64,000 bases of DNA, taken from positions 940,126 to 1,004,125 of the forward strand of contig JARGPU010000001.1 of assembly GCA_029210325.1 (NCBI GenBank), read 5' to 3'. A program made the translations under genes and the position numbers. Positions 52,476-61,437 of the stretch are shown in pieces. Source of the DNA: Alcanivoracaceae bacterium. GTDB taxonomy: Bacteria; Pseudomonadota; Gammaproteobacteria; Pseudomonadales; Alcanivoracaceae. Every line of letters starts with the position of its first letter. The first letter of the stretch is position 1. Under the pieces are notes generated by a model. The model made no database searches. It had not been told where the DNA came from and saw nothing but the letters and a program-made list of their open reading frames with translations.

Positions 52476-52772
52476 GCCAATCAGGAAAGTCCGTAGGAAT
52501 GAATCGGTATCTGCGGCTAATCCATTGAGAATAATCGGGCCGGCGTTCAGCTTGCAGGTAAAGGATCACACAGATCGCCCCCGACAAAGCCTTTATGGCC
52601 ATTGAAAAGCTGAGAAAGCGGTTAAATGCCGCCTTACGTCGAAGATGAATTTTCGAGCTCAGCTTCAGCTTTTAGAACTGCAAACGAAACTTTCTTTCAC
52701 TGGCTGGTATTCGGCCGGCTTGCGTTGCGCTCTTTATAAATCGCGACGCCAGCATCTATTGAGGACTTAAAG

Positions 52773-53045
52773 ATGGACAAGGTTAACGAAAAATCTGGCG
52801 ATTCTGTAATTCATGAAAAGGCAAATGTGTACGAACGCGAAAGCTTCCTACGTGCGAAGGATGCCTGGCAGCTGATAGGTGCCGGGAGGTCGACGTTTTA
52901 CGCCCTACAAAATCCGCAGTACAAGCAGTATGACAAAAGCTTCCCAGCGCCATACAAGATTGGGGCGCGAGCGAGAGTTTGGTCGACGGTAGAGCTGATG
53001 GCTTGGGTTGAATCGCGACCTGCGTTGCCTGAAGGGAGGGTGTAA
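52773..53045 (+). CDS. AlpA-like DNA-binding protein
   Basis: FLRAKDAWQLIGAGRSTFYALQNPQYKQYDKSFPAPYKIGARARVWSTVELMAWVESR. Confidence 0.8.
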   Translation: MDKVNEKSGDSVIHEKANVYERESFLRAKDAWQLIGAGRSTFYALQNPQYKQYDKSFPAPYKIGARARVWSTVELMAWVESRPALPEGRV

Positions 53046-53047
53046 AA

Positions 53048-54535
53048 ATGCAAAACTTTCACGATAAAAATGTGATGCTGGATCCGAGCATTGAGCAAAA
53101 GCTTCTTGCCCGATGCCCATTGGTTGGGGCAGCGGTCATGCAGAGTGAACAGTACTTCAAGGCTGATGTTAAGGTGGTTCTGCCTGCTCATATCGGCGCT
53201 ATTTCTGCAATATTAGGGCCTGTACTTAAGGTGAAGACGCCAAATCAGCAGGTTTCAAACTCTGCGCTATTTATCCTGGCAATGAGTCCGCCAGCAACAA
53301 AGAAAACGCCGATCATGGATCGTGCGTACAGGCCGATATACAGCTTCGAAAACGGTTTGAGCGAAATCAACGAGAAGGCGGAAAGAACTTACAATTCGGA
53401 GATGGCGCTGTGGAAGGCTCGCGAACGTTGTTTACGAAGAGAGGAGCGAAACTGTCCTGGTTTTCCTGGCCAAATGGAAGAAATACACCAAAAAATGGAG
53501 AGCCACTCGCGAAGTATTCCCGAAAAAATGGGGAGGAAGCAGATGCTTTTCGAGAACCTGACTGAGGCTGGGATTGTTTCGACATTGCAGGCTACAAAAG
53601 CAGCCTGCATCGCTACAAGCGAGGGAGTCAATGTAACGGGAAGTAAGACCCTTGACAGCATCGGGATGTTCAATTCATTGCACTCTGGGTCGCCGGTGAC
53701 TGTTAATCGAGGCTCTCGCGAGCCTGTTCGCGTAACTGGCGCGGCTCTCTCTATTTGTATTTTTACGCAGAATGAGATGATGTCCTCCATTCCCAAGGCG
53801 AAGAAGAAGAAGCTCCTCGATACCGGCTTTCTCCAAAGATTCCTTGTTTTCAACAACGAGCCTGATCATGGAATATATCAGGATGTCGAGAGTGGTTACG
53901 GGACGGAAGCCATGGATATTTTTGAAATGCGACTTGAGGAACTGTCGGATCTCCTTTTGTCAGCTATTTGTGATAACAATTTTGTTCAGCGCGTAGTTGG
54001 GTTCGATGCCGCTGCAACAGATTTTTGGAATGTTAAAGAAAAATCCATCAGATCTGAAATGCAGTCTGGAGGTTCTTACGAGTATGCAGCTGATCATGCG
54101 TCAAAGTTGGCGAATAATGCGGCCAGGCTTGCTTCCTTGCTTCATCTATTCGAAGGAAAAGACGGGGAAATATCCAGGGATACTTTGGAGATTTCTTTTG
54201 ATATTTGTGAACTTTGCTCGAAGGATTACATGAAGGTCTTTGCCAAAGGCCCTGAGCACGTTACTGATGCAGAGCTGCTTTTCGAAAAGCTGGAGGATTT
54301 CTATGAAATGGGGAGGTACCCCATCCCTAAGGTCATGGCACGAAGAAATGCTCCGCTGCCTTTGAGGGAGGGAAAGAGGTTCTTCAAGGCATTAAGTTAC
54401 TTGGAAAGTGAGCACAGGGTTCGTGTAGTGCAGGGTCAAGACGGTAAGCAGTACATTTTCTTTCCGGATAATCTGCCTCCGCAGTACATAGATCGGTCAC
54501 AGTTTGGTATGACATCTCTTGATCCTTTCAGATAG
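53048..54535 (+). CDS. DUF3987 (YfjI-like) protein of an integrative/satellite element
   Basis: AISAILGPVLKVKTPN...SPPATKKTPIMDRAYRPI...EGVNVTGSKTLDSIGMFNSLHSGSPVTVNR; directly downstream of AlpA-like gene. Confidence 0.75.
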   Translation: MQNFHDKNVMLDPSIEQKLLARCPLVGAAVMQSEQYFKADVKVVLPAHIGAISAILGPVLKVKTPNQQVSNSALFILAMSPPATKKTPIMDRAYRPIYSFENGLSEINEKAERTYNSEMALWKARERCLRREERNCPGFPGQMEEIHQKMESHSRSIPEKMGRKQMLFENLTEAGIVSTLQATKAACIATSEGVNVTGSKTLDSIGMFNSLHSGSPVTVNRGSREPVRVTGAALSICIFTQNEMMSSIPKAKKKKLLDTGFLQRFLVFNNEPDHGIYQDVESGYGTEAMDIFEMRLEELSDLLLSAICDNNFVQRVVGFDAAATDFWNVKEKSIRSEMQSGGSYEYAADHASKLANNAARLASLLHLFEGKDGEISRDTLEISFDICELCSKDYMKVFAKGPEHVTDAELLFEKLEDFYEMGRYPIPKVMARRNAPLPLREGKRFFKALSYLESEHRVRVVQGQDGKQYIFFPDNLPPQYIDRSQFGMTSLDPFR

Positions 54536-54549
54536 GAGTAGGAAGTCAG

Positions 54550-54579
54550 AAAGTCACGCCCATCATTGGGCGTGACTTT
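54550..54579. terminator. hairpin terminator after DUF3987 gene
   Basis: 13-bp perfect stem aaagtcacgccca-tcat-tgggcgtgacttt. Confidence 0.85.
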
Positions 54580-54585
54580 CTTATC

Positions 54586-54740
54586 CTATCGCCACATCAA
54601 TTTTTCCTGTTTTTTACTGGTCAGAAGATCGTTGATGTTGCGTAGCCCCATATGCCGCGCAGGACCATCTCCCATGTCGGCATAATTAACGGCCAGTGCC
54701 TCAAAATGCGCCTTGCCGCATTCGATCTTGGCGATTCTCT
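54586..54740 (-). pseudogene. C-terminal remnant resembling type III restriction enzyme Res subunit
   Basis: Open minus-strand reading LERIAKIECGKAHFEALAVNYADMGDGPARHMGLRNINDLLTSKKQEKLMWR-stop, no start/upstream gene. Confidence 0.5.
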
Positions 54741-54935
54741 CTAACCTACAAAGATCGGAGCTAAATCTGGTTGGGGCTGCGCCAGGCTAAGAGGCGAGAC
54801 ATACAGTTGCTTGCCATTGCAATTTTGCGGGCCAGAGGGCTTAAGCCCGTTGGTATGGAAGCGCGAGAACAGGCTGGCGGGCGTCTTGCTAGGATGCCTG
54901 ATTATAAATGGAAAGAATCCCATGGAAATCTGTAG

Positions 54936-54953
54936 GGATTCTATATAGAATCC
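54936..54953. promoter_or_regulatory. 18-bp perfect palindrome, candidate operator of the adjacent RHH protein
   Basis: ggattctatatagaatcc; additional gaatcc half-site at 54915; 31 bp upstream of RHH start. Confidence 0.6.
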
Positions 54954-54984
54954 GAAGCTGGTGTGGCTGATGCGTGCCCAAGGA

Positions 54985-55185
54985 ATGACTAAGAAAATTC
55001 AAGTCTCGTTTTCTGACAGACAAATGGCTTTAATTCAGCGCCTTAAGGGCGAGTTTGGTGCAACAGATGCCGACGTAGTCAGAGGCATTGTTTTGGCGTG
55101 GCTGGCTGAAAAGAGCTTTATTAGCACGGTGGTCAAGCAGCGAATTAACTCGGAAGCAGAGAAGAGTGCGAAAGATGAGTCCTGA
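54985..55185 (+). CDS. small putative ribbon-helix-helix regulator
   Basis: MTKKIQVSFSDRQMALIQRLKGEFGATDADVVRGIVLAWLAEKSF. Confidence 0.65.
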   Translation: MTKKIQVSFSDRQMALIQRLKGEFGATDADVVRGIVLAWLAEKSFISTVVKQRINSEAEKSAKDES

Positions 55186-56413
55186 GCGCCGCCGTTTGCC
55201 AGACATAAAGCCCCAAACGCCCATAGCCAAGCTTGATCGAGAAAAATACCTGAGTCTTGAGTATGAATTTCCGGTTGAGGCCGTGTCAAGAGTTGTGGGC
55301 ATGTCGTCCTCTTTCATACGCAAGGTGTGTGGAAAAAAAGGCCGCCTATCAGTAGTGGACGTTCTTCTCCTGCTTGATCAGGACGCTTTTTCTGAAACTT
55401 TTGTTCCTAGAAGCCGTGTGATTGATTATTTGCTAAGTAAAAAGAATCTTGATTTAGAAACCACTGTAAATAATACACCAAAATTTCTTCAAGCATACGA
55501 TGAAAAAATTTCTCTTCTCCATGGAAATGCCTTGGACATAGTTGCCAATTTGCCACATAAGTCCATTCAGTGTGTTGTGACTTCTACTCCCTACTGGGGG
55601 CTTCGAATATATAAGAATTCTCATTTTGTTAGATGGGCAGATGGAGAGGAATGTCCATACGGACATGAGCAGACTCCGGACGGCTTTGTGCGGCATACTA
55701 GTCAAATCCTTGAAGCCCTATTTGAGGTGGTCGCAGACGACGGGTCGATCTGGTGGAATGTAATGGATACTTTCAACACCCGCACACAAATTAGAGATAA
55801 TGCAGCAGAGGCACTTCGTGCCATGCAGGGAAAAGACGGTCGCAAGTGGAGTGAGCACGAGTGCCGGCGCTATAGCGCCGGCCATGCATACTTAAAAGAT
55901 GGGGAGCAATGTTTGATTCCTGGGCTCATCGCAGAAAGAGCATCCAGAATGGGTTTCTATGTGAAGTCTGTAATCACTTGGGCCAAAACCAGTTCATTGC
56001 CCGAGCCTCAGAACTCTAGAGTTAGTAGAAACCTAGAATACATTCTTCACCTGAGTAAAAGTAGAGCGCCAAAATTTGACAAGAGTGCCTACCGATCGCT
56101 GCCTGCCTCTGCAGGAGGGCGAAGCGGCCCTGGCGAACCGGACAAGCTATCTGATGTCTGGATGCTGCCAACGTCATCCGGGCGCGATGGCCATGGAGCC
56201 CAATTCCCAGTGGCTTTGCCGGCACGATGTATAGCTGTGTCCACTGGTCCGGGCGATACAGTTCTGGATCCCTTTGTTGGATCCGGAAATGCTGGCGTTG
56301 CTGCCAAACTACTTGGTTGTCGTTTTATAGGAATTGATATTAATAAGGATTATCTTTCCCTGGCAAATCGACGCATCGGAAAGGTGCTAGAGCCCGTCCA
56401 GAGTAGAACTTAA
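55175..56413 (+). CDS. DNA methyltransferase (beta-class N4-cytosine/N6-adenine type)
   Basis: Catalytic TSTPYWGLR (TSPPYW-like) and SAM-binding DPFVGSGNAGVAAKLLGCRFIGIDI in beta order; overlaps RHH gene. Confidence 0.87.
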   Translation: MSPERRRLPDIKPQTPIAKLDREKYLSLEYEFPVEAVSRVVGMSSSFIRKVCGKKGRLSVVDVLLLLDQDAFSETFVPRSRVIDYLLSKKNLDLETTVNNTPKFLQAYDEKISLLHGNALDIVANLPHKSIQCVVTSTPYWGLRIYKNSHFVRWADGEECPYGHEQTPDGFVRHTSQILEALFEVVADDGSIWWNVMDTFNTRTQIRDNAAEALRAMQGKDGRKWSEHECRRYSAGHAYLKDGEQCLIPGLIAERASRMGFYVKSVITWAKTSSLPEPQNSRVSRNLEYILHLSKSRAPKFDKSAYRSLPASAGGRSGPGEPDKLSDVWMLPTSSGRDGHGAQFPVALPARCIAVSTGPGDTVLDPFVGSGNAGVAAKLLGCRFIGIDINKDYLSLANRRIGKVLEPVQSRT

Positions 56414-56416
56414 GCG

Positions 56417-57604
56417 TCAGGCCAATGTTGAAAGAAACTCTTCGACAACGTCTAAGTTGTGCATCGGCAACAGCGCTTCAATAACTATCACTCTATCCGG
56501 AGTAATGTACTCGCGAACAATAGGGAGTTCTCCATCAAATAATGGGGCGAGAATCACTCCCTTTGTAAGATTATTAGCAGAAAGATATGCGTGCATTTGA
56601 TAATGATCAGAGGCGCTGGGAATCTTGTACTTTGCGTCTGCTATCAATTGAATTTGGCCATTTCTCTCAATTACGATATCGGGGCTCAATTCAAAACTAC
56701 CGTCAGTATATAAAGTCGACTTTGCGCTGCCGCCCTTCACAACTAGATAGCCTTTATTGTTATAGAGGTCCCTCAGCACATTTCGTAGATATCTCTCAAA
56801 AACATCTGCTGTATTGAATAAAATGGCGTCCCCGAGAACTGATTTTCCGTTGCCGATCCCGATCCCGTTAACGCCCAATATGACTAGTGATAACATTAAG
56901 GCCTTTTTATAGTAATCCCTTGCGCCACCATATTTTCCTCGAGAAAATCTCTCCTCTATATGAGTGGCATCCGCGCCGATGTCATCCGGTCTCGGGAACC
57001 TTCCGGTCCATCTGTCTACAACAGACTGATACTCCCTATCGGTGCCCTTTTGGAAAAGTAGCGCGCCCGCCTTTTTTAGGGCTTCGCTAATAATGCGGTT
57101 CTCGGGAATGTCTGTTGTCCTTTCTTTGACTTTATAGACAACGGGCTCTTCTCGGCAACACGCAACATTCATCGCTGTTTCGACCACATTCACATCGCCA
57201 CGTGCAAAAAGGCCTCGTCTACGCTTTGATACTCTTTCCTGAAGGGGGCTTTTTCGCATGATTTCGTCTGCAGCCACAAGTAAACTCCGCGCGACCACAT
57301 GCTCGATACTTGCCTCGTCTTCAACTGAGTACTCTACAAATTGCTCGTATATTCTTTCCAGTTCATCTTGGTGTCCATCTGCTTTTAGAAGCAGCCTGAA
57401 GAAGTTTAGCTTCCCTATCTTCGGAATTATCTGAAGGGTCTTGCCATTCGCAAGAGGCACTGAGCCAGCAACATTGACTGCCTCAATCCCTAGCTCGTCT
57501 CGTCGTAAATGAACTCTAATCATTCTTGACAAATTGGAGGGTAGGTCTTCTGGTTTAAGGCCAGAAAACCAAGTTAGCGTTCCTTCAATGGCCTGTAGGG
57601 TCAT
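56417..57604 (-). CDS. McrC-family restriction nuclease subunit
   Basis: PD-(D/E)xK segment ELSPDIVIERNGQIQLIADAKYK; VFERYLRNVLRDLYNN; adjacent to McrB-like gene with 4-nt overlap. Confidence 0.82.
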   Translation of the reverse strand: MTLQAIEGTLTWFSGLKPEDLPSNLSRMIRVHLRRDELGIEAVNVAGSVPLANGKTLQIIPKIGKLNFFRLLLKADGHQDELERIYEQFVEYSVEDEASIEHVVARSLLVAADEIMRKSPLQERVSKRRRGLFARGDVNVVETAMNVACCREEPVVYKVKERTTDIPENRIISEALKKAGALLFQKGTDREYQSVVDRWTGRFPRPDDIGADATHIEERFSRGKYGGARDYYKKALMLSLVILGVNGIGIGNGKSVLGDAILFNTADVFERYLRNVLRDLYNNKGYLVVKGGSAKSTLYTDGSFELSPDIVIERNGQIQLIADAKYKIPSASDHYQMHAYLSANNLTKGVILAPLFDGELPIVREYITPDRVIVIEALLPMHNLDVVEEFLSTLA

Positions 57605-59139
57605 TGGTCACCAAAAAGATGGTCGGCCAAATTATCTATAGTCTCCAGGTCGGGGCGTCTGAGCGGGCCAAGAAAGTTATTCAGCACGGGTCTGATTCTT
57701 GTTTTATAGAAGAATAGAAAGTCCGCGTTATTTGCTTCATCAGGAAGGCCGGAAAAATACGCATGACCAAGAGGATAAATTGACTGTATTTCAGCAAAGA
57801 CTTGACGAATCTTATCTCGATTTTGCGGCGTAATATTTTTAAGAGATAAAATGGTAGCTAAGTCTTCTACGCGCGGGGGGAACTCGACCCCGGCCATGCG
57901 CCCCAGTAACGCGTCATCAACCTCTTCTGTAGATTTGTCAATTGTATTCATGGTTAAAAGAAAAACAGTTTCCTTTGATATGCTAAAAAGTTCGCTGCTC
58001 CTCAGTTCAATTTCGTTGCTATCGCCGCGGTATCCTTCCTCAATTAGAGAAAAGACTTCGCCTAAAGCCTGAGAAATATTGGTTCTGTTGGCTTCCTCCA
58101 AGACAATATACTTTTTCTGCTCTTTGATCGCTCTCTTCAGTGGGCCGTCTTTCCAAACCCAAGAGCCGTCTGGCTCGGGCTTCAGGCCTTCTATGAGATG
58201 GTCGTAGCCCCAGCCATCATGAATCTGTATCGTCACCCTCTCATCAGAGTCACGGGGAACAAGGCTATCTATAACCCATGTTTTACTTGTTCGAGGAGGG
58301 CCATATAGAAGAATCGCTCCTGCCCCCTCTTCTATCAATCTACGAAGGTCCTCTCGGGGATCTGATCTTATCCAGTGGGGATTATCAAGCCCTGAAACCA
58401 TTCCTTTAACCCTCCTTACATAAGACTTGAAGTCGATTCTTGTCGGCGTGTTTACAGCAGCTTGATCTCCATCAGCAAATGGCTTGCATATTGAGAAAAG
58501 CTCTCGATCGGTTAGTGGCTTACTTTTGAGACCTATAGAGAGATCATCGTCTACGAATATGACAGCCTTCTCTTCGGAAGATATATGTAGCTCTTTCAGC
58601 ATATTCTCAACAAGATAGAGCTTAGGCTGCTTACTATCGGGAATTTTTGTTTGGCGCGCATACCATACAGAAAATGCCGTTATGGGAATGGAAACCACGC
58701 TTTCTTGATCTAGGGCAAAGCCAGACTCCCCGAAACCAAGACCAAGTGGATATTTTCTTCCTGGCTTTACATAGAGCTTGCGACCATCTTCTGAACGAGA
58801 AAAGTCAAGGTAGCTTGTGGGGTCGCAAGTAACTACAGAACCACTAGAGGCCCATCGCTGAATGTTGGTCTGCACAATAGAGCGAGCAGCATCATGCTTC
58901 ATATTCGTCCAGCGAGGCTTGTGAGCAAAAGGAACGAAGAAAGAATGATCCGGCGAGCCGCAGGAAAACAGTCGAATTAGGGAGGGCTCAGAGTTTGCTG
59001 TATCTATTTCAACTGGAGCGCGTCCTACAGCTAGACCCATGTGCTTAAGGGCGAACCAGATCTTTAATAGGTGACCGGCTGTACCATATAGTTCGTTTAA
59101 GGCTTGCTTGAGGGTGGCACCATCGATGTACATTCGCAC
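57601..59139 (-). CDS. McrB-like AAA+ NTPase with unusual N-terminal domain
   Basis: P-loop-like GAILLYGPPRTSKTWV, Walker B-like YIVLEEANRTN, McrB-type MNTIDKS. Confidence 0.82.
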   Translation of the reverse strand: MRMYIDGATLKQALNELYGTAGHLLKIWFALKHMGLAVGRAPVEIDTANSEPSLIRLFSCGSPDHSFFVPFAHKPRWTNMKHDAARSIVQTNIQRWASSGSVVTCDPTSYLDFSRSEDGRKLYVKPGRKYPLGLGFGESGFALDQESVVSIPITAFSVWYARQTKIPDSKQPKLYLVENMLKELHISSEEKAVIFVDDDLSIGLKSKPLTDRELFSICKPFADGDQAAVNTPTRIDFKSYVRRVKGMVSGLDNPHWIRSDPREDLRRLIEEGAGAILLYGPPRTSKTWVIDSLVPRDSDERVTIQIHDGWGYDHLIEGLKPEPDGSWVWKDGPLKRAIKEQKKYIVLEEANRTNISQALGEVFSLIEEGYRGDSNEIELRSSELFSISKETVFLLTMNTIDKSTEEVDDALLGRMAGVEFPPRVEDLATILSLKNITPQNRDKIRQVFAEIQSIYPLGHAYFSGLPDEANNADFLFFYKTRIRPVLNNFLGPLRRPDLETIDNLADHLFGDQ

Positions 59140-59602
59140 CTTCTAAAAAGTTTGTTTATCAACGCGTTATGATTATTCTTGCCTTTTTTAATGCATATAA
59201 TGAAACGATAGATGAACCTAGACTAGGCTAAAGCGCAAAGCAAGCTGTATTGATTTGAGTGATTTCCTTGGATCATCTGAGCACGCAATCATGACCTGTG
59301 ACGCAATGGTGTCTGCGTACCCTGCCAGTGATGATAACCCTAATTCGACCGATGTTTTTATCAAAGCGGTGCCTATGCACTACAAGGTCCGAACAGGGCT
59401 CTCAGCCAGAATCGAAGCGGAGCCAATCTGAACAGGAAAGCACTCCGCGCCACCACAGCATAAGCTAGCAGAGTGTCGCCCAGTATGCAGCTGCTTGAAT
59501 TTGATGATGATATGGCAGGAGGAAGCCACCGAAGACTGCACCAAACTCTTCGAGACCATATTATCATTCCCTCTCCCTCAGTACTGGCCAAAAGAATAGT
59601 CA

Positions 59603-60271
59603 ATGTGCGGCCGCTATAACCTCATCCACGACCCCGCCGTCTGGCGCCTGACCCGCCCGATCAAGGTCGGCAAGACGGCGCCTTTCCAGCCCCGGTACAA
59701 CATCGCGCCGGGGCAGCTGGTGCCCGTGTACCGCGAAGCCGGCGACGGATTGGAACTGCTGGACATGATCTGGGGCTACGTCCCTCACTTCGTCACGGAT
59801 GATCACCCCAAGGTTCACCCCATCAATGCCCGGGCGGAGAGCGCCTTCGACAAGCGCTACTTCAGTGAGTCCATGCACAAGCGTCGCTGCCTGATTCCGA
59901 CCACCGGCTACTATGAGTGGCAGGCACAGGGCGACCACAAGCAACCCTTCCACATTCACCTGCCTCGGCAGCATCCGTTCCTGGTGGCCGGGATCTGGGA
60001 TTACCGGGGCGGTGACGAAAGCCAGCCTACCGTGGCAATCCTGACCACTCAGGCACCGATGGACCTGACTGCCATCCACGAACGAATGCCGGTCATCATC
60101 CCCAATGAGCTGATCTACAACTGGTTCGAGCAGCCTGACAACCGGCTGCTGATGCCGGTGAGTGCTGGAGTGTTTCAGGCGGACCCCATCAGTACGCGCA
60201 TCAATAATGCCCGCAACGAAGGGGCTGATATTTTGACTGTATCGGGCGCAAAAAGCGACGACGTGAAATAG
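59603..60271 (+). CDS. SOS response-associated peptidase (SRAP/YedK/HMCES family)
   Basis: MCGRYNL with catalytic Cys2; NARAESAFDKRYF; CLIPTTGYYEWQ. Confidence 0.94.
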   Translation: MCGRYNLIHDPAVWRLTRPIKVGKTAPFQPRYNIAPGQLVPVYREAGDGLELLDMIWGYVPHFVTDDHPKVHPINARAESAFDKRYFSESMHKRRCLIPTTGYYEWQAQGDHKQPFHIHLPRQHPFLVAGIWDYRGGDESQPTVAILTTQAPMDLTAIHERMPVIIPNELIYNWFEQPDNRLLMPVSAGVFQADPISTRINNARNEGADILTVSGAKSDDVK

Positions 60272-60277
60272 AAAAAC

Positions 60278-60311
60278 CTGCTATTCCTGCTACCGGTAGC
60301 AGGAATAGCAG
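60278..60311. terminator. 17-bp perfect inverted repeat after SRAP gene
   Basis: ctgctattcctgctacc-ggtagcaggaatagcag flanked by A tract and T tract. Confidence 0.75.
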
Positions 60312-60494
60312 TGTTTTCAGATTCGCGCATGCGAAAAACTAATTCCGGAGCAAAAATATAAGGTCAATGTATATTCTGCTGGGATATAGAGGTGGTCCTG
60401 ATGAGGGGTATATAGATATATATAAATAAAGCAATAACCTAATATAAAAATACACGGTGGCACTACTTGTGATGAAAACAATCACGAGACCACC

Positions 60495-61157
60495 ATGAAC
60501 AACATCATCGATAGTAAACTCATATACGGATCAAACTGGAACGGATACCGAATACTGGATCAATATTCACCCTTCATAGAAAACTACCTCTACAGAAACC
60601 TCCTGACGATAGAGCATGCAACAAATCAATACCCTCGGGTATTTGCAATCAGGGTGGACCTGCATCTACCACCCGGATATGACGAGACCGATACAGCGGT
60701 GATCAGTCGGTTCTTTGATTCAATGAACAGCCAGATCTATGAAGACTATGTCCGCCAGGCTCGCCGTGGCGTGTATCTGAACAGCTGTCGCCTCAGGTAT
60801 GTATGGGCCAAGGAGCGTGGCCCAGAGAATGGCAATATCCATTACCACGTTTGCTTGATCCTGAATCACAAGCGGTATGCAGCATTGGGTCGGTATGTTC
60901 ATAGCGACCTGATTGACTGGAATGAGGCGCAGCGCAATATGGCGCATCGGATTAGCAAGGCCTGGTATTCCGCTACCCAAGGGATGGCCTATCCCGGTCT
61001 GGTTCACTTTGCAGACAATGCGGGCTATGAGCTAAACCGTAATAGCCCGGATTTCCATATGCAGAAGGCGGAGCTGTTCAAGCGCCTAAGCTACTTAGCT
61101 AAGGTGTGGACCAAGGAAGCGATTGAAGGCCGGCGGTATGGGAGTAGCCGGGGTTGA
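60495..61157 (+). CDS. inovirus Gp2/YagK-YfjJ-like protein
   Basis: RVDLHLPPGYDETD...GNIHYHVCLILNHKRYAALG...RISKAWYSATQG...FKRLSYLAKVWTKE. Confidence 0.75.
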   Translation: MNNIIDSKLIYGSNWNGYRILDQYSPFIENYLYRNLLTIEHATNQYPRVFAIRVDLHLPPGYDETDTAVISRFFDSMNSQIYEDYVRQARRGVYLNSCRLRYVWAKERGPENGNIHYHVCLILNHKRYAALGRYVHSDLIDWNEAQRNMAHRISKAWYSATQGMAYPGLVHFADNAGYELNRNSPDFHMQKAELFKRLSYLAKVWTKEAIEGRRYGSSRG

Positions 61158-61437
61158 CGTGACATATGGTGGTTCAAGGTAGATCCATACAGGGCCAACA
61201 TGGCTACGCTGAGCACGACTTGCCTCGCAAATGTCGATAATGCACGTGCCGACAGAGGGGTGTCGCATTCGCCAGACTCCTTGCTGCATAACGGCAGCGA
61301 CTGGTCGGCCTTCAAGCGACGGGGTCATTCTACCTAACCCAATAATAGGGCCAATGAGCTCTGCTCCTGTTCTGGTGTAGGCGTTCAAATGACGTTGCTG
61401 TAGGAAATTTCCTACGGGGGTTGGGCGACGGACAAAG

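Noticed and set aside
59373-59603. 76-aa minus-strand ORF between McrB-like and SRAP genes
   Set aside because: No domain, no RBS support; possibly decayed DNA but not assignable
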